Assembly: GCF_001071995.1 (NCBI RefSeq)
Contig: NZ_JVNU01000022.1
Coordinates: 1 to 41,362, forward strand
Length of the DNA stretch: 41,362 nucleotides
Direction: 5' to 3'
Source of the DNA: Streptococcus sp. 263_SSPC
GTDB lineage: Bacteria; Bacillota; Bacilli; Lactobacillales; Aerococcaceae
Made by a program: the position numbers and the translations under genes. The notes beneath the pieces are model-generated. The model had not been told where the DNA came from. It did no database searches and worked only from the letters and a program-made list of their open reading frames with translations. Each line of letters starts with the position of its first letter. Position 1 is the first letter of the stretch. Positions 7,865 through 14,900 of this stretch are shown in pieces.

Positions 7865-9274
7865 ATGAAGAAACAATTGAGTTTTCCTCAAGGGTTCTGG
7901 TGGGGTGCTGCTTCAAGTGGACCGCAGACAGAAGGACAATTCGATAAGGCACATGAAAATGTGATGGATTACTGGTTTAGAACTGATCCAGAAGCTTTCT
8001 TTAATGGCGTCGGTCCAGATGTTGCGAGTGATTTTTATCATACGTATCCTGAAGATTTTCGTTTGATGAAGGAGATTGGTTTTAATTCATTCCGTACATC
8101 GATTCAATGGAGCCGTTTGATAAAGGACTTCGAAACGGGTGAAGCTGATCCAAAGGCTGTGGAATTCTACAACGCGGTTATTGAAGAAGCAAAGAAAAAT
8201 GATATTGAATTGGTGTTGAATTTACATCACTTCGATATACCAGTTGAATTGCTTCAACAATATGGCGGTTGGGAAAGTAAACATGTCGTGGACTTATTCG
8301 TGAGGTTTGCCAAGACGGCATTTGAATGTTTTGGTGATAAGATTCATTATTGGACAACTTTCAATGAGCCAATGGTTATTCCGGAAGCAGGATACTTATA
8401 TGCATTCCATTATCCAAACCTAAAAGGGAAAGGGAAAGAAGCTATTCAAGTGATTTATAATCTAAATCTTGCAAGTGCCAAAGTGATTCAACTCTATCAC
8501 TCGTTAGGATTGGATGGCGAGATTGGGATTATTTTAAACTTGACACCTGCTTATCCAAGAAGTGATGCTCCAGAAGATTTAGCAGCAAGTCAATTTACAG
8601 ATGATTTCTTTAACAGAGTCTTCTTGAATCCAGCGGTGAAGGGAACATTCCCTGAAACCTTGGTGAAAAGACTAGAGGAGGACGGCGTGTTATGGAGTCA
8701 TACTGAAGAGGAATTGCAGCTCATTCGAGAAAATACAGTCGATTTTCTTGGGGTGAATTACTATCATCCAAAACGTGTTCAGGCGCAGCCAAATCCAGAG
8801 GAGTACAAAACACCTTGGATGCCAGATCAATACTTTAAAGAGTATGAATGGCCTGAGCGTCGCATGAATCCATATCGTGGATGGGAAATCTTCCCGAAAG
8901 CCATTTATGATATCGCCATGATTGTGAAGGAAGAATATGGTAATATCCCATGGTTTATTAGTGAAAACGGAATGGGTGTTGAAAACGAAGGTCGCTTCAT
9001 CGGAGAAAATGGAGTCATTGATGATGTGTATCGAATTGAATTTTACGAAGAACATCTAACATGGCTACATAAAGCGATTGAAGAAGGTAGTCGTTGTTTT
9101 GGATATCATACATGGACTGCTTTTGATTGCTGGTCTTGGAATAATGCGTATAAGAATCGTTACGGATTTATTTCTGTAGATTTAGAAACGCAAAAGAGAA
9201 CCATCAAGAGTAGTGGAAGATGGTATCGTAACGTCAGCGACAATAACGGCTTTGAAGTAGAAGTAGAGGAATAA
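7865..9274 (+). CDS. Glycoside hydrolase family 1, 6-phospho-beta-glycosidase
   Basis: A 469-residue cytosolic GH1 enzyme that would cleave the phosphorylated beta-linked disaccharide delivered by the PTS encoded next to it. The acid/base Glu is in WTTFNEPM (E168) and the nucleophile in FISENGMG (E367). Near the C-terminus, DCWSWNNAYKNRYG has Ser where non-phospho GH1 enzymes have Glu (FEW), which supports a 6-phospho substrate. The Lys of the S-x6-K-x-Y phosphate motif known from LacG is Asn here, with a Lys one residue earlier. ATG 7865 is chosen over an in-frame GTG at 7835 because AAAGGAGG lies just before it. Cellobiose, gentiobiose or a mannose-containing beta-glycoside are all possible substrates. 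Confidence 0.93.
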   Translation: MKKQLSFPQGFWWGAASSGPQTEGQFDKAHENVMDYWFRTDPEAFFNGVGPDVASDFYHTYPEDFRLMKEIGFNSFRTSIQWSRLIKDFETGEADPKAVEFYNAVIEEAKKNDIELVLNLHHFDIPVELLQQYGGWESKHVVDLFVRFAKTAFECFGDKIHYWTTFNEPMVIPEAGYLYAFHYPNLKGKGKEAIQVIYNLNLASAKVIQLYHSLGLDGEIGIILNLTPAYPRSDAPEDLAASQFTDDFFNRVFLNPAVKGTFPETLVKRLEEDGVLWSHTEEELQLIRENTVDFLGVNYYHPKRVQAQPNPEEYKTPWMPDQYFKEYEWPERRMNPYRGWEIFPKAIYDIAMIVKEEYGNIPWFISENGMGVENEGRFIGENGVIDDVYRIEFYEEHLTWLHKAIEEGSRCFGYHTWTAFDCWSWNNAYKNRYGFISVDLETQKRTIKSSGRWYRNVSDNNGFEVEVEE

Positions 9275-9291
9275 AGAGAGGAGATATTCAG

Positions 9292-10587
9292 ATGAAAGAC
9301 TCAAAATTTATTGATAAATTTGCCGCGTTTGCAGGTAGATTGGGGAACCAAATTCATTTAAAAACCCTCAGAGATGCATTCGCAACAGTAATGCCATTAT
9401 ATATTTTGGCAGGGCTAATCGTTCTCTTGAACAACACAGTCTTTAAGTGGATTTTCCAAGGGGATACATTAACAAAATTCCAATATTGGGGAATTACAAT
9501 TGCAAACGGTACTTTAAGCATTTCAGGTATTATTATTGCCGTAATGGTTGGTTATTTCTTAGCGAAAAACAGAGATTTTGAAAACCCATTGGCAGCATCA
9601 ATGCTATCATTAGTTTCTTTAATTGTTATGATGCCAAATACAGTTTCTGCTGTTCCTGATGGCGCAAAAGATGCCGTGAATATTTCAGGTGTTCTTTCAT
9701 TTAACAACACAGGTACAGGCGCAATGTTCGCAGGGGTTATCGTAGCGATTATTGCAACAGAACTATTCATCAAATTATCGAATGTTAAAGCATTGCAAAT
9801 TAACCTTGGAGACAACATTCCACCAGCAGTTGGTAAATCATTTAGCGTATTACTTCCAGTAATGACAGTTATTTCATTATTCGGGGTTGTATCAGCATTG
9901 TTATTCAACATGTTTGGAACAAACTTAATCTCAATTATTACAGTCTTCATCCAAGAACCAATTCGTCATATTGGTACAAGCTTAATTGGGGTAATCATTA
10001 TTTACTCTCTAGGAAATATGTTATGGCTATTTGGTATTCACCAAGCAGTTATTTACAGTGCAATCCTAGAACCATTACTATTAATTAACATTACTGAAAA
10101 CATCGCTGCTGCAAATAATGGACAAGCGATTCCACACATCATCAACTTATCTCAAGTTCAAACATTTGCGTTAATGGGTGGTAGTGGATCTACATTATGT
10201 TTATTAGTGGCAACATTCTTAGTGAGCCGCAACGCTGCTTCTAAAAACGTAGCTAAATTATCATTTGGACCTGGACTCTTCAATATCAATGAACCTGTTT
10301 TATTCGGTTATCCAATCGTTTATAATATTTCATTAGCGATTCCATTTATCTTAACTCCAGCTCTTGGTATTTTAATCAGCTACTTAGCAACAGTTGCAGG
10401 TTTCATGAGTCCAGCATTTGTACAAGTTCCTTGGACTACACCTGTATTCTTAAATGCATGGTTAGCAACAGCAGGGGACTTCAGAGCAATTCTCGTTCAA
10501 TTAGTCATCTTTGCACTTGGAGTTCTTCTATACATTCCATTTATCAAAGTTAATGATAAAGTTGTTGAACAAGAAATGAAGGGATAA
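9292..10587 (+). CDS. PTS EIIC, lactose/cellobiose family (CelB-type)
   Basis: A 431-residue polytopic membrane permease of the phosphotransferase system, about ten hydrophobic segments. It carries the sugar while EIIB phosphorylates it. Family features include the N-terminal LKTLRDAFATVMPLYILAG and the central LWLFGIHQ, and the FNINEPVLFGYPIVYN sugar-binding stretch is diagnostic of lactose/cellobiose EIIC proteins. The gene is 17 bases after the GH1 gene with GAGAGGAGA as ribosome site, and EIIB follows at 4 bases. Exact sugar specificity cannot be read from the sequence. Confidence 0.96.
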   Translation: MKDSKFIDKFAAFAGRLGNQIHLKTLRDAFATVMPLYILAGLIVLLNNTVFKWIFQGDTLTKFQYWGITIANGTLSISGIIIAVMVGYFLAKNRDFENPLAASMLSLVSLIVMMPNTVSAVPDGAKDAVNISGVLSFNNTGTGAMFAGVIVAIIATELFIKLSNVKALQINLGDNIPPAVGKSFSVLLPVMTVISLFGVVSALLFNMFGTNLISIITVFIQEPIRHIGTSLIGVIIIYSLGNMLWLFGIHQAVIYSAILEPLLLINITENIAAANNGQAIPHIINLSQVQTFALMGGSGSTLCLLVATFLVSRNAASKNVAKLSFGPGLFNINEPVLFGYPIVYNISLAIPFILTPALGILISYLATVAGFMSPAFVQVPWTTPVFLNAWLATAGDFRAILVQLVIFALGVLLYIPFIKVNDKVVEQEMKG

Positions 10588-10591
10588 GATT

Positions 10592-10894
10592 ATGAAACAA
10601 ATTTTATTAGTATGTAATGCGGGAATGTCGACAAGTATGCTCGTTAAAAAGATGCAACAAAGTGCGACAGAACGTGGGATTGAAGTCTCAATTGAAGCAA
10701 AATCCATTACAGAAGCGAAAAAGAATATCCATGAAGCAGATGTTATTCTCATCGGGCCACAAATTCGTTATGAGTTACCTGCAGTAAAAGAAATCGCAGG
10801 GGATATTCCAGTAGATGCGATTGATATGCGCGACTACGGAATGATGAATGGCCCTAAAGTATTAGATCAAGCCTTAGCATTGATAGGAGAATAA
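10592..10894 (+). CDS. PTS EIIB, lactose/cellobiose family
   Basis: A 100-residue cytosolic protein that takes phosphate from EIIA onto a cysteine and passes it to the sugar in EIIC. The active-site loop LLVCNAGMSTSMLV has the phosphorylated Cys8. The remainder, including VILIGPQIRYEL and the DYGMMNGPKVLDQAL end, matches CelA-type EIIB. It sits 4 bases after EIIC and 1 base before EIIA. Confidence 0.96.
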   Translation: MKQILLVCNAGMSTSMLVKKMQQSATERGIEVSIEAKSITEAKKNIHEADVILIGPQIRYELPAVKEIAGDIPVDAIDMRDYGMMNGPKVLDQALALIGE

Positions 10895-10895
10895 T

Positions 10896-11213
10896 ATGAC
10901 AGAAGAAATGGAACTCATCTGTTTCCAGCTGATTGCCAATAGTGGTGCATCAAAATCTTCTTTTGTAGAAGCGATTCAAGCGGCTAAAAAAGGGTTGTTT
11001 GAAGATGCGAAAGCAAAACTTGTGGAAGCAGAAGAAGCCTTTGTTGAGGCGCATAAAATTCACGCAGAGCTCATTCAAAAAGAAGCGAGCGGAGAAAAAA
11101 CAGAATTTTCATTACTGTTTATGCATGCCGAAGACCAAATGGCTTCAACAGAAATCGTAAAGTTATTAGCGCAAGAGCTAATCGAACTGTACCGCGATAA
11201 ACACGCACAATAA
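10896..11213 (+). CDS. PTS EIIA, lactose/cellobiose family
   Basis: A 105-residue all-helical cytosolic protein that accepts phosphate from HPr and hands it to EIIB. The phosphorylated residue should be His77 in SLLFMHAEDQMAS, the family motif. The early LICFQLIANSGASKSSFVEAI segment is also typical. GGAGAA, overlapping the EIIB stop, serves as ribosome site. It is the last gene of the operon, ending at a strong terminator. Confidence 0.96.
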   Translation: MTEEMELICFQLIANSGASKSSFVEAIQAAKKGLFEDAKAKLVEAEEAFVEAHKIHAELIQKEASGEKTEFSLLFMHAEDQMASTEIVKLLAQELIELYRDKHAQ

Positions 11214-11222
11214 GAAGTTTAT

Positions 11223-11260
11223 AACCACAGATTGGGAATTCTCCTAATCTGTGGTTTTTA
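11223..11260 (+). terminator. Terminator of the GH1/PTS operon
   Basis: An 11-bp perfect stem AACCACAGATT (11223-11233) with AATCTGTGGTT (11246-11256), followed by T. Confidence 0.93.
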
Positions 11261-11283
11261 TTTAGAATCCACCTTAGAAAGAT

Positions 11284-11469
11284 AAGATTCCGTAGAAGCT
11301 TACGGATTCTATAATAGCAGTAACGTGTTACGCATTAAATGCGAATTAGGAGGTGTAGGAATTCATTTCGTACACCTCCTTTGAGGCTTTAAAGGTGAGA
11401 GACTTAGGCTCGAACCGGTGCAACGTTACAGCTATTATGAAGATATCCGTAAGGCTTCGAAGGAATCTT
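11284..11469 (+). ncRNA. Candidate structured RNA (about 186 nt; 6S-like in size and context)
   Basis: The gene-free gap 11214-11573 contains a long-range fold with coaxial helices. The outer helix is AAGATTCC (11284-11291) with GGAATCTT (11462-11469). Next is GAAGCTTACGGAT (11295-11307) with ATCCGTAA, one bulged G, then GCTTC (11445-11458). The third is ATAATAGC, A/A mismatch, GTAACGT (11311-11326) with the complement at 11423-11438. Inside are CGCAT-TAA-ATGCG (11331-11343), a 10-bp hairpin AGGAGGTGTA/TACACCTCCT (11348-11380) and a weak GGTGAG hairpin on the 3' side. No reading frame of note exists. Size, the closed stem with an open centre and the neighbouring cyclo-ligase gene (as for E. 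coli ssrS-ygfA) suggest 6S RNA, but the terminal hairpin is short for 6S. The strand is assumed. Confidence 0.5.
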
Positions 11470-11529
11470 TCTCTATGTTGAGAAGAGACTTTCATAATAA
11501 ACAGAATCATTAAGAAATGCCTAAATCCT

Positions 11530-11558
11530 TTTAAAACGCGTAGATTCAGTGATAAAAT
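11530..11558 (+). promoter_or_regulatory. Promoter for the HD/cyclo-ligase gene
   Basis: TTTAAA (11530-11535), 17-base spacer, extended -10 TGA-TAAAAT (11550-11558), ending 27 bases before the ATG. Confidence 0.65.
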
Positions 11559-11585
11559 AAACTGACATCAACCGTGGAGGAACAT

Positions 11586-12713
11586 ATGGAAGACAAAAAA
11601 TTATTTATGAATACATATACAGGGCTCGTGTTTAATACGCTTGAAATGGTTCCAGATAATGTAGCCATTGAAGATATTGCGCATGCCTTAAGTATGATGT
11701 GTCGAGGAAACGGACATCTTCGTTTCTTTTATTCAGTAGGATTACATAGCATTAACTGTGCACAAGAAGCCATTGCCAGAGGATACCAAACAGGAACCGT
11801 CCTTGCGTGTTTACTACATGATGCGACTGAAGCGTATATCGCTGACTTAATTCGTCCTGTGAAAAATCAATTGCCAGAGTACGAAATCATGGAAAATAAC
11901 TTATTCGAAGTGATTAAAGAGAAATTCTTCTTACAACATGTAGAAGAAAAAGAATGGGCAAAAGTGTGGGCGATCGATTATGAAATGCTCTCTAATGAAT
12001 TGCCAATTATCTTAACGGATGAACCGATAATGGAAAAAGCGCCATTACTGAGCAGTCCAATTCTCGAAGAAAGAAGCATGCGAGCGGTCGAACTCGAATT
12101 CTTGAAGTTATTCACCGAACTCTTTGAGGCGTATCAAAAAGACGTGAAGAACTTGAAACGCGCTCAGCAGAAGAGAGAACTAGAGGCGATGACGCCAGGG
12201 AAACGCCGAGCGGAAGAAAAACGAGTGGTCGAATGGCTAAAAGGAATGCCACAATGGATTGAAGCCAAAACTGTTGCCTTAACAATGCCAATGCGAATGG
12301 AATTCCAATTAGATTTAATCGTTCAAGAGGCCAGAAGCGCTGGGAAAACAATATTCGTTCCTGTGACGATGCCAGATAAGACATTGGTATTTGTCGAATG
12401 GAATGAACAAACAACCTTTAAACGTACTTCTTATGGTGTACTAGAACCAGTCATTGATAGCACGCATCCGTTATTTGAAGCCAAGGACCTGGATTTAATC
12501 ATTGTTCCTGGACTACTTTATAGTACGAAAGGAGACCGTATCGGATTTGGTGGAGGCTACTATGATAGAACCTTACAAAAGGTGGATGATTATCGAATTC
12601 TTTCTCTAGCGTATACAACACAGGTGACACCTGTTGTCGACTGGCCGGTATTTGAAACGGATATTCATATTCCAACGATTATTACAAGTGAAGGAGTGGT
12701 TCGAGATGTTTAA
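11586..12713 (+). CDS. HD-domain phosphohydrolase fused to 5-formyltetrahydrofolate cyclo-ligase
   Basis: This 375-residue protein joins two domains. Residues about 1-190 are an HD-type phosphohydrolase: CRGNGHLRFFYSVGLHS (H54), CLLHDATEAYIADLIRPVK (H78-D79) and AIDYEML (D131) give the H...HD...D metal site. Such domains typically dephosphorylate nucleotides. Residues about 192-375 are a 5-formyl-THF cyclo-ligase, which makes 5,10-methenyl-THF from 5-formyl-THF with ATP. That half starts with the usual KRELEAMTPGKRRAEEK helix and shows the signature GDRIGFGGGYYDR. A stand-alone cyclo-ligase is about 180-190 residues, so both halves look complete. ATG 11586 follows GTGGAGG; an in-frame GTG at 11574 lies within that ribosome site. 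Next come rhomboid and glcK, the order seen in Bacillus (yqgN-yqgP-yqgQ-glcK). Confidence 0.9.
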   Translation: MEDKKLFMNTYTGLVFNTLEMVPDNVAIEDIAHALSMMCRGNGHLRFFYSVGLHSINCAQEAIARGYQTGTVLACLLHDATEAYIADLIRPVKNQLPEYEIMENNLFEVIKEKFFLQHVEEKEWAKVWAIDYEMLSNELPIILTDEPIMEKAPLLSSPILEERSMRAVELEFLKLFTELFEAYQKDVKNLKRAQQKRELEAMTPGKRRAEEKRVVEWLKGMPQWIEAKTVALTMPMRMEFQLDLIVQEARSAGKTIFVPVTMPDKTLVFVEWNEQTTFKRTSYGVLEPVIDSTHPLFEAKDLDLIIVPGLLYSTKGDRIGFGGGYYDRTLQKVDDYRILSLAYTTQVTPVVDWPVFETDIHIPTIITSEGVVRDV

Positions 12714-13404
12714 AATCAATCCATGGAAATTAGAACGTATGAAGCGCAACTTTAATGAGAGCTTCAGCTTTACTTATTTATTTTTAGCGATTCAAGCAGC
12801 GCTCTTTATCGTAATGACGCTTGCAGGTGGTAGCACGAATGGACAAGTTCTTGTTAATTTCGGGGCGAAATTCAATCCGTATATCATTCATCAACATGAA
12901 TATTATCGATTCCTAACGCCAATTTTCTTACATATTGGCCTGGAACATATTTTATTTAACAGCTTGTTCTTATATATGATTGGCCGTCAGATGGAGTACG
13001 AAATTGGACACTGGAGATTCCTTGCGGTGTATCTGTTATCAGGAATTATGGGAAACCTTGCAAGTTTTGCATTCTCATCTAGCATTTCAGCTGGGGCAAG
13101 TACGGCGCTCTTTGGACTCATGGGAGCTGTAGTTTATTTATCACGAAAACACGGCTACATTCGTTCTTTTAGGCAAATGGGCGTGCAATACGCAGGACTT
13201 ATCATTATCAACATTGTCCTTGGGTTTATTAACTCAGCAGTCGATAACTATGGACACTTAGGAGGACTCGTTGGTGGGTACTTAGTGATGGCTGCAATCA
13301 GCTTTAGAGGAGACCGTTTGACAAAACCTGCTTCACGCATTGCAGGAATTGTTGCGTATTTTGTCATCGCAATTTTACTTTTTGCACTAGGAATGAAAAG
13401 ATAA
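12706..13404 (+). CDS. Rhomboid-family intramembrane serine protease
   Basis: A 232-residue polytopic membrane protease that cuts substrates within the bilayer. The catalytic Ser is in SAGASTALFGLMG (S132) and the His in NYGHLGGLVGG (H184). The conserved HIGLEHILFNSLFLY helix carries the HxxxN-type residues. About six to seven hydrophobic segments are visible. The start overlaps the cyclo-ligase stop by 8 bases, with AAGGAG 9 bases before the ATG, so translation is coupled. It resembles Bacillus GluP (YqgP) but lacks the large extra domains. The small yqgQ gene that often follows in Bacillus is absent. Confidence 0.94.
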   Translation: MFKINPWKLERMKRNFNESFSFTYLFLAIQAALFIVMTLAGGSTNGQVLVNFGAKFNPYIIHQHEYYRFLTPIFLHIGLEHILFNSLFLYMIGRQMEYEIGHWRFLAVYLLSGIMGNLASFAFSSSISAGASTALFGLMGAVVYLSRKHGYIRSFRQMGVQYAGLIIINIVLGFINSAVDNYGHLGGLVGGYLVMAAISFRGDRLTKPASRIAGIVAYFVIAILLFALGMKR

Positions 13405-13407
13405 TGC

Positions 13408-13416
13408 TGTTATAAT
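13408..13416 (+). promoter_or_regulatory. Extended -10 element for glcK
   Basis: TGTTATAAT matches TGnTATAAT perfectly, 34 bases before the glcK ATG. No good -35 is seen at standard spacing. Confidence 0.65.
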
Positions 13417-13449
13417 GTAAGCATATACAAGTTTCATGGAGTGAATACA

Positions 13450-14418
13450 ATGGAAAAGAAAATTATTGGTATTGATTTAGGTGGGACTTCCATCAAATTT
13501 GCGATTATTTCACTTGAAGGTGAAGTTCAACAAAAATGGTCGATTCCTACCAACATTTTAGACGAAGGAAGCCACATTGTGGACGACATTATCGACTCTA
13601 TTCGTCATCGTTTAGATTTATTAGGACTAACAAATGAAAACTTTGCTGGTATCGGGATGGGTTCTCCAGGTGTTGTTGATAGAGAAAAGGGTACAGTTAT
13701 CGGTGCCTACAACTTAAACTGGAAAACATTACAACCTTTGAAAGAAAAAATTGAAGGAGCACTTGGAATTCCGTTCTTCATCGATAATGATGCCAACGTT
13801 GCAGCACTTGGTGAAAAATGGATGGGTGCTGGTGGAGACCAACCAGATGTAACCTTCTTTACACTTGGAACAGGTGTTGGCGGTGGGATTATCGCTGAAA
13901 ATCGTCTGATTCACGGTGTAGCAGGTGCCGGCGGGGAGCTTGGACACATCGCTGTTGATTTCAGTGAACGTCCTTTTGCATGTACTTGCGGTAAAAAAGG
14001 CTGTCTTGAAACAGTAGCGAGTGCCACTGGGATTGTGAACTTAGCCCGTCGTTATGCAGACGAATATGCAGGCGATTCAGAGTTGAAAGCAAGAATCGAC
14101 GATGGACAAGACGTGAGTGCAAAAGACGTGTTTGATTTAGCAAAACAAAACGATCCACTCGCATTAATCGTGATTCGTCATTTCTCAAAATACCTAGGAA
14201 TTGCATGTTCACACGTTGCGAATATGTTAAATCCATCCTTCATCGTTATCGGTGGTGGAGTGAGCGCCGCAGGAGAATTCTTGCTAGAAGGCGTTCGTAA
14301 AGAATATGAACAATTAGTATTCCCACAAGTCCGCGAAACAACACATTTACGTTTAGCAGAACTTGGGAACGATGCAGGAGTCATTGGAGCAGCTTCTTTA
14401 GTGCTTTTGAAAGATTAG
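13450..14418 (+). CDS. glcK: ROK-family glucokinase
   Basis: It phosphorylates glucose (for instance the free hexose left after phospho-glycosidase or GH31 action) to glucose-6-phosphate using ATP. At 322 residues it is the standard ROK length. The N-terminal phosphate-binding loop is IIGIDLGGTSIKFA. FIDNDANVAALGE contains the catalytic Asp region. The ROK zinc site is CTCGKKGCLET, preceded by a GELGH segment. The ATG at 13450 is preferred to the GTG at 13441, since GGAGTG sits 6 bases before it. It has its own extended -10 promoter but keeps the rhomboid-glcK neighbourhood. Confidence 0.95.
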   Translation: MEKKIIGIDLGGTSIKFAIISLEGEVQQKWSIPTNILDEGSHIVDDIIDSIRHRLDLLGLTNENFAGIGMGSPGVVDREKGTVIGAYNLNWKTLQPLKEKIEGALGIPFFIDNDANVAALGEKWMGAGGDQPDVTFFTLGTGVGGGIIAENRLIHGVAGAGGELGHIAVDFSERPFACTCGKKGCLETVASATGIVNLARRYADEYAGDSELKARIDDGQDVSAKDVFDLAKQNDPLALIVIRHFSKYLGIACSHVANMLNPSFIVIGGGVSAAGEFLLEGVRKEYEQLVFPQVRETTHLRLAELGNDAGVIGAASLVLLKD

Positions 14419-14435
14419 AAGAAACATGATACAAT
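14407..14435 (+). promoter_or_regulatory. Promoter of the rhodanese-like gene
   Basis: TTGAAA (14407-14412), 17 bases, extended -10 TGA-TACAAT (14427-14435). The -35 lies in the last codons of glcK. Confidence 0.75.
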
Positions 14436-14478
14436 ATCTCTTGTCTTATTAAAATTATTTTTGAAGGAGTTTAGTCTC

Positions 14479-14859
14479 ATGTGGTATATTATTTGGGCTC
14501 TATTCATGGCCTACGGAATTTACTTATTTGTATTAGTTTGGATGCGTCAATCTGCTGCTAAAGTGGTTAGCGCTGAAGAATTCGGAAAGGATTTACGTCA
14601 TGGACAATTAATCGATGTGCGTGAAAAAGACGAATTCAAAGCAGCTCATATTTTAGGAGCACGTAACATTCCTTATTCTCAATTTAAAGAACGTTACATG
14701 GAATTACGTAAAGACCAACCAATCTATTTATATGAAGAAGGCGTATCAATCGCTGGTCGTTGTGCTTACCGTCTAAAGAAAAATGGATATACAAATATTT
14801 ACATTTTAAAACATGGCTTCGAAGCATGGAACGGTAAAGTGAAAAAAAGAGAAAACTAA
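14479..14859 (+). CDS. Membrane-anchored rhodanese-like protein without the usual active-site Cys
   Basis: A 126-residue protein with one N-terminal membrane helix (about residues 3-22) and a single rhodanese domain (about 30-122) with the typical LIDVREKDEFKAAHILGARNIPY start. In active rhodaneses the loop after the central strand reads YCxxGxRS. Here it is YLYEEGVSIAGRCAY: Glu replaces the persulfide-forming Cys, and the only nearby Cys is ten residues later. Sulfurtransferase activity is therefore doubtful; a binding or regulatory role is more likely. AAGGAG precedes the ATG. Similar proteins follow glcK in several Lactobacillales. Confidence 0.88.
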   Translation: MWYIIWALFMAYGIYLFVLVWMRQSAAKVVSAEEFGKDLRHGQLIDVREKDEFKAAHILGARNIPYSQFKERYMELRKDQPIYLYEEGVSIAGRCAYRLKKNGYTNIYILKHGFEAWNGKVKKREN

Positions 14860-14863
14860 TATG

Positions 14864-14898
14864 AAAAAGAGCTAGTTCAGTTGAACTAGCTCTTTTTT
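14864..14898. terminator. Bidirectional terminator between rhodanese gene and yesN
   Basis: Stem AGAGCTAGTT (14868-14877) with AACTAGCTCT (14884-14893), flanked by five A on the left and a run of T on the right, so it works for both convergent genes. Confidence 0.93.
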
Positions 14899-14900
14899 AT

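Noticed and set aside
11346-11382. A six-codon minus-strand ORF with a perfect AAAGGAGGTG before its ATG
   Set aside because: The 'ribosome site' is one arm of a 10-bp hairpin in the presumed RNA, and six codons alone cannot be supported as a gene.
11408-11420. A T-arm-like GGTTCGAGCC on the minus strand, hinting at a tRNA or tmRNA end
   Set aside because: The flanking bases do not form the 5-bp T stem or an acceptor stem, and no D or anticodon arm is present.
12634-12705. Longer rhomboid start overlapping the cyclo-ligase by 80 bases
   Set aside because: The ATG at 12706 has AAGGAG at good distance; the extension repeats coding sequence of the previous gene in another frame.
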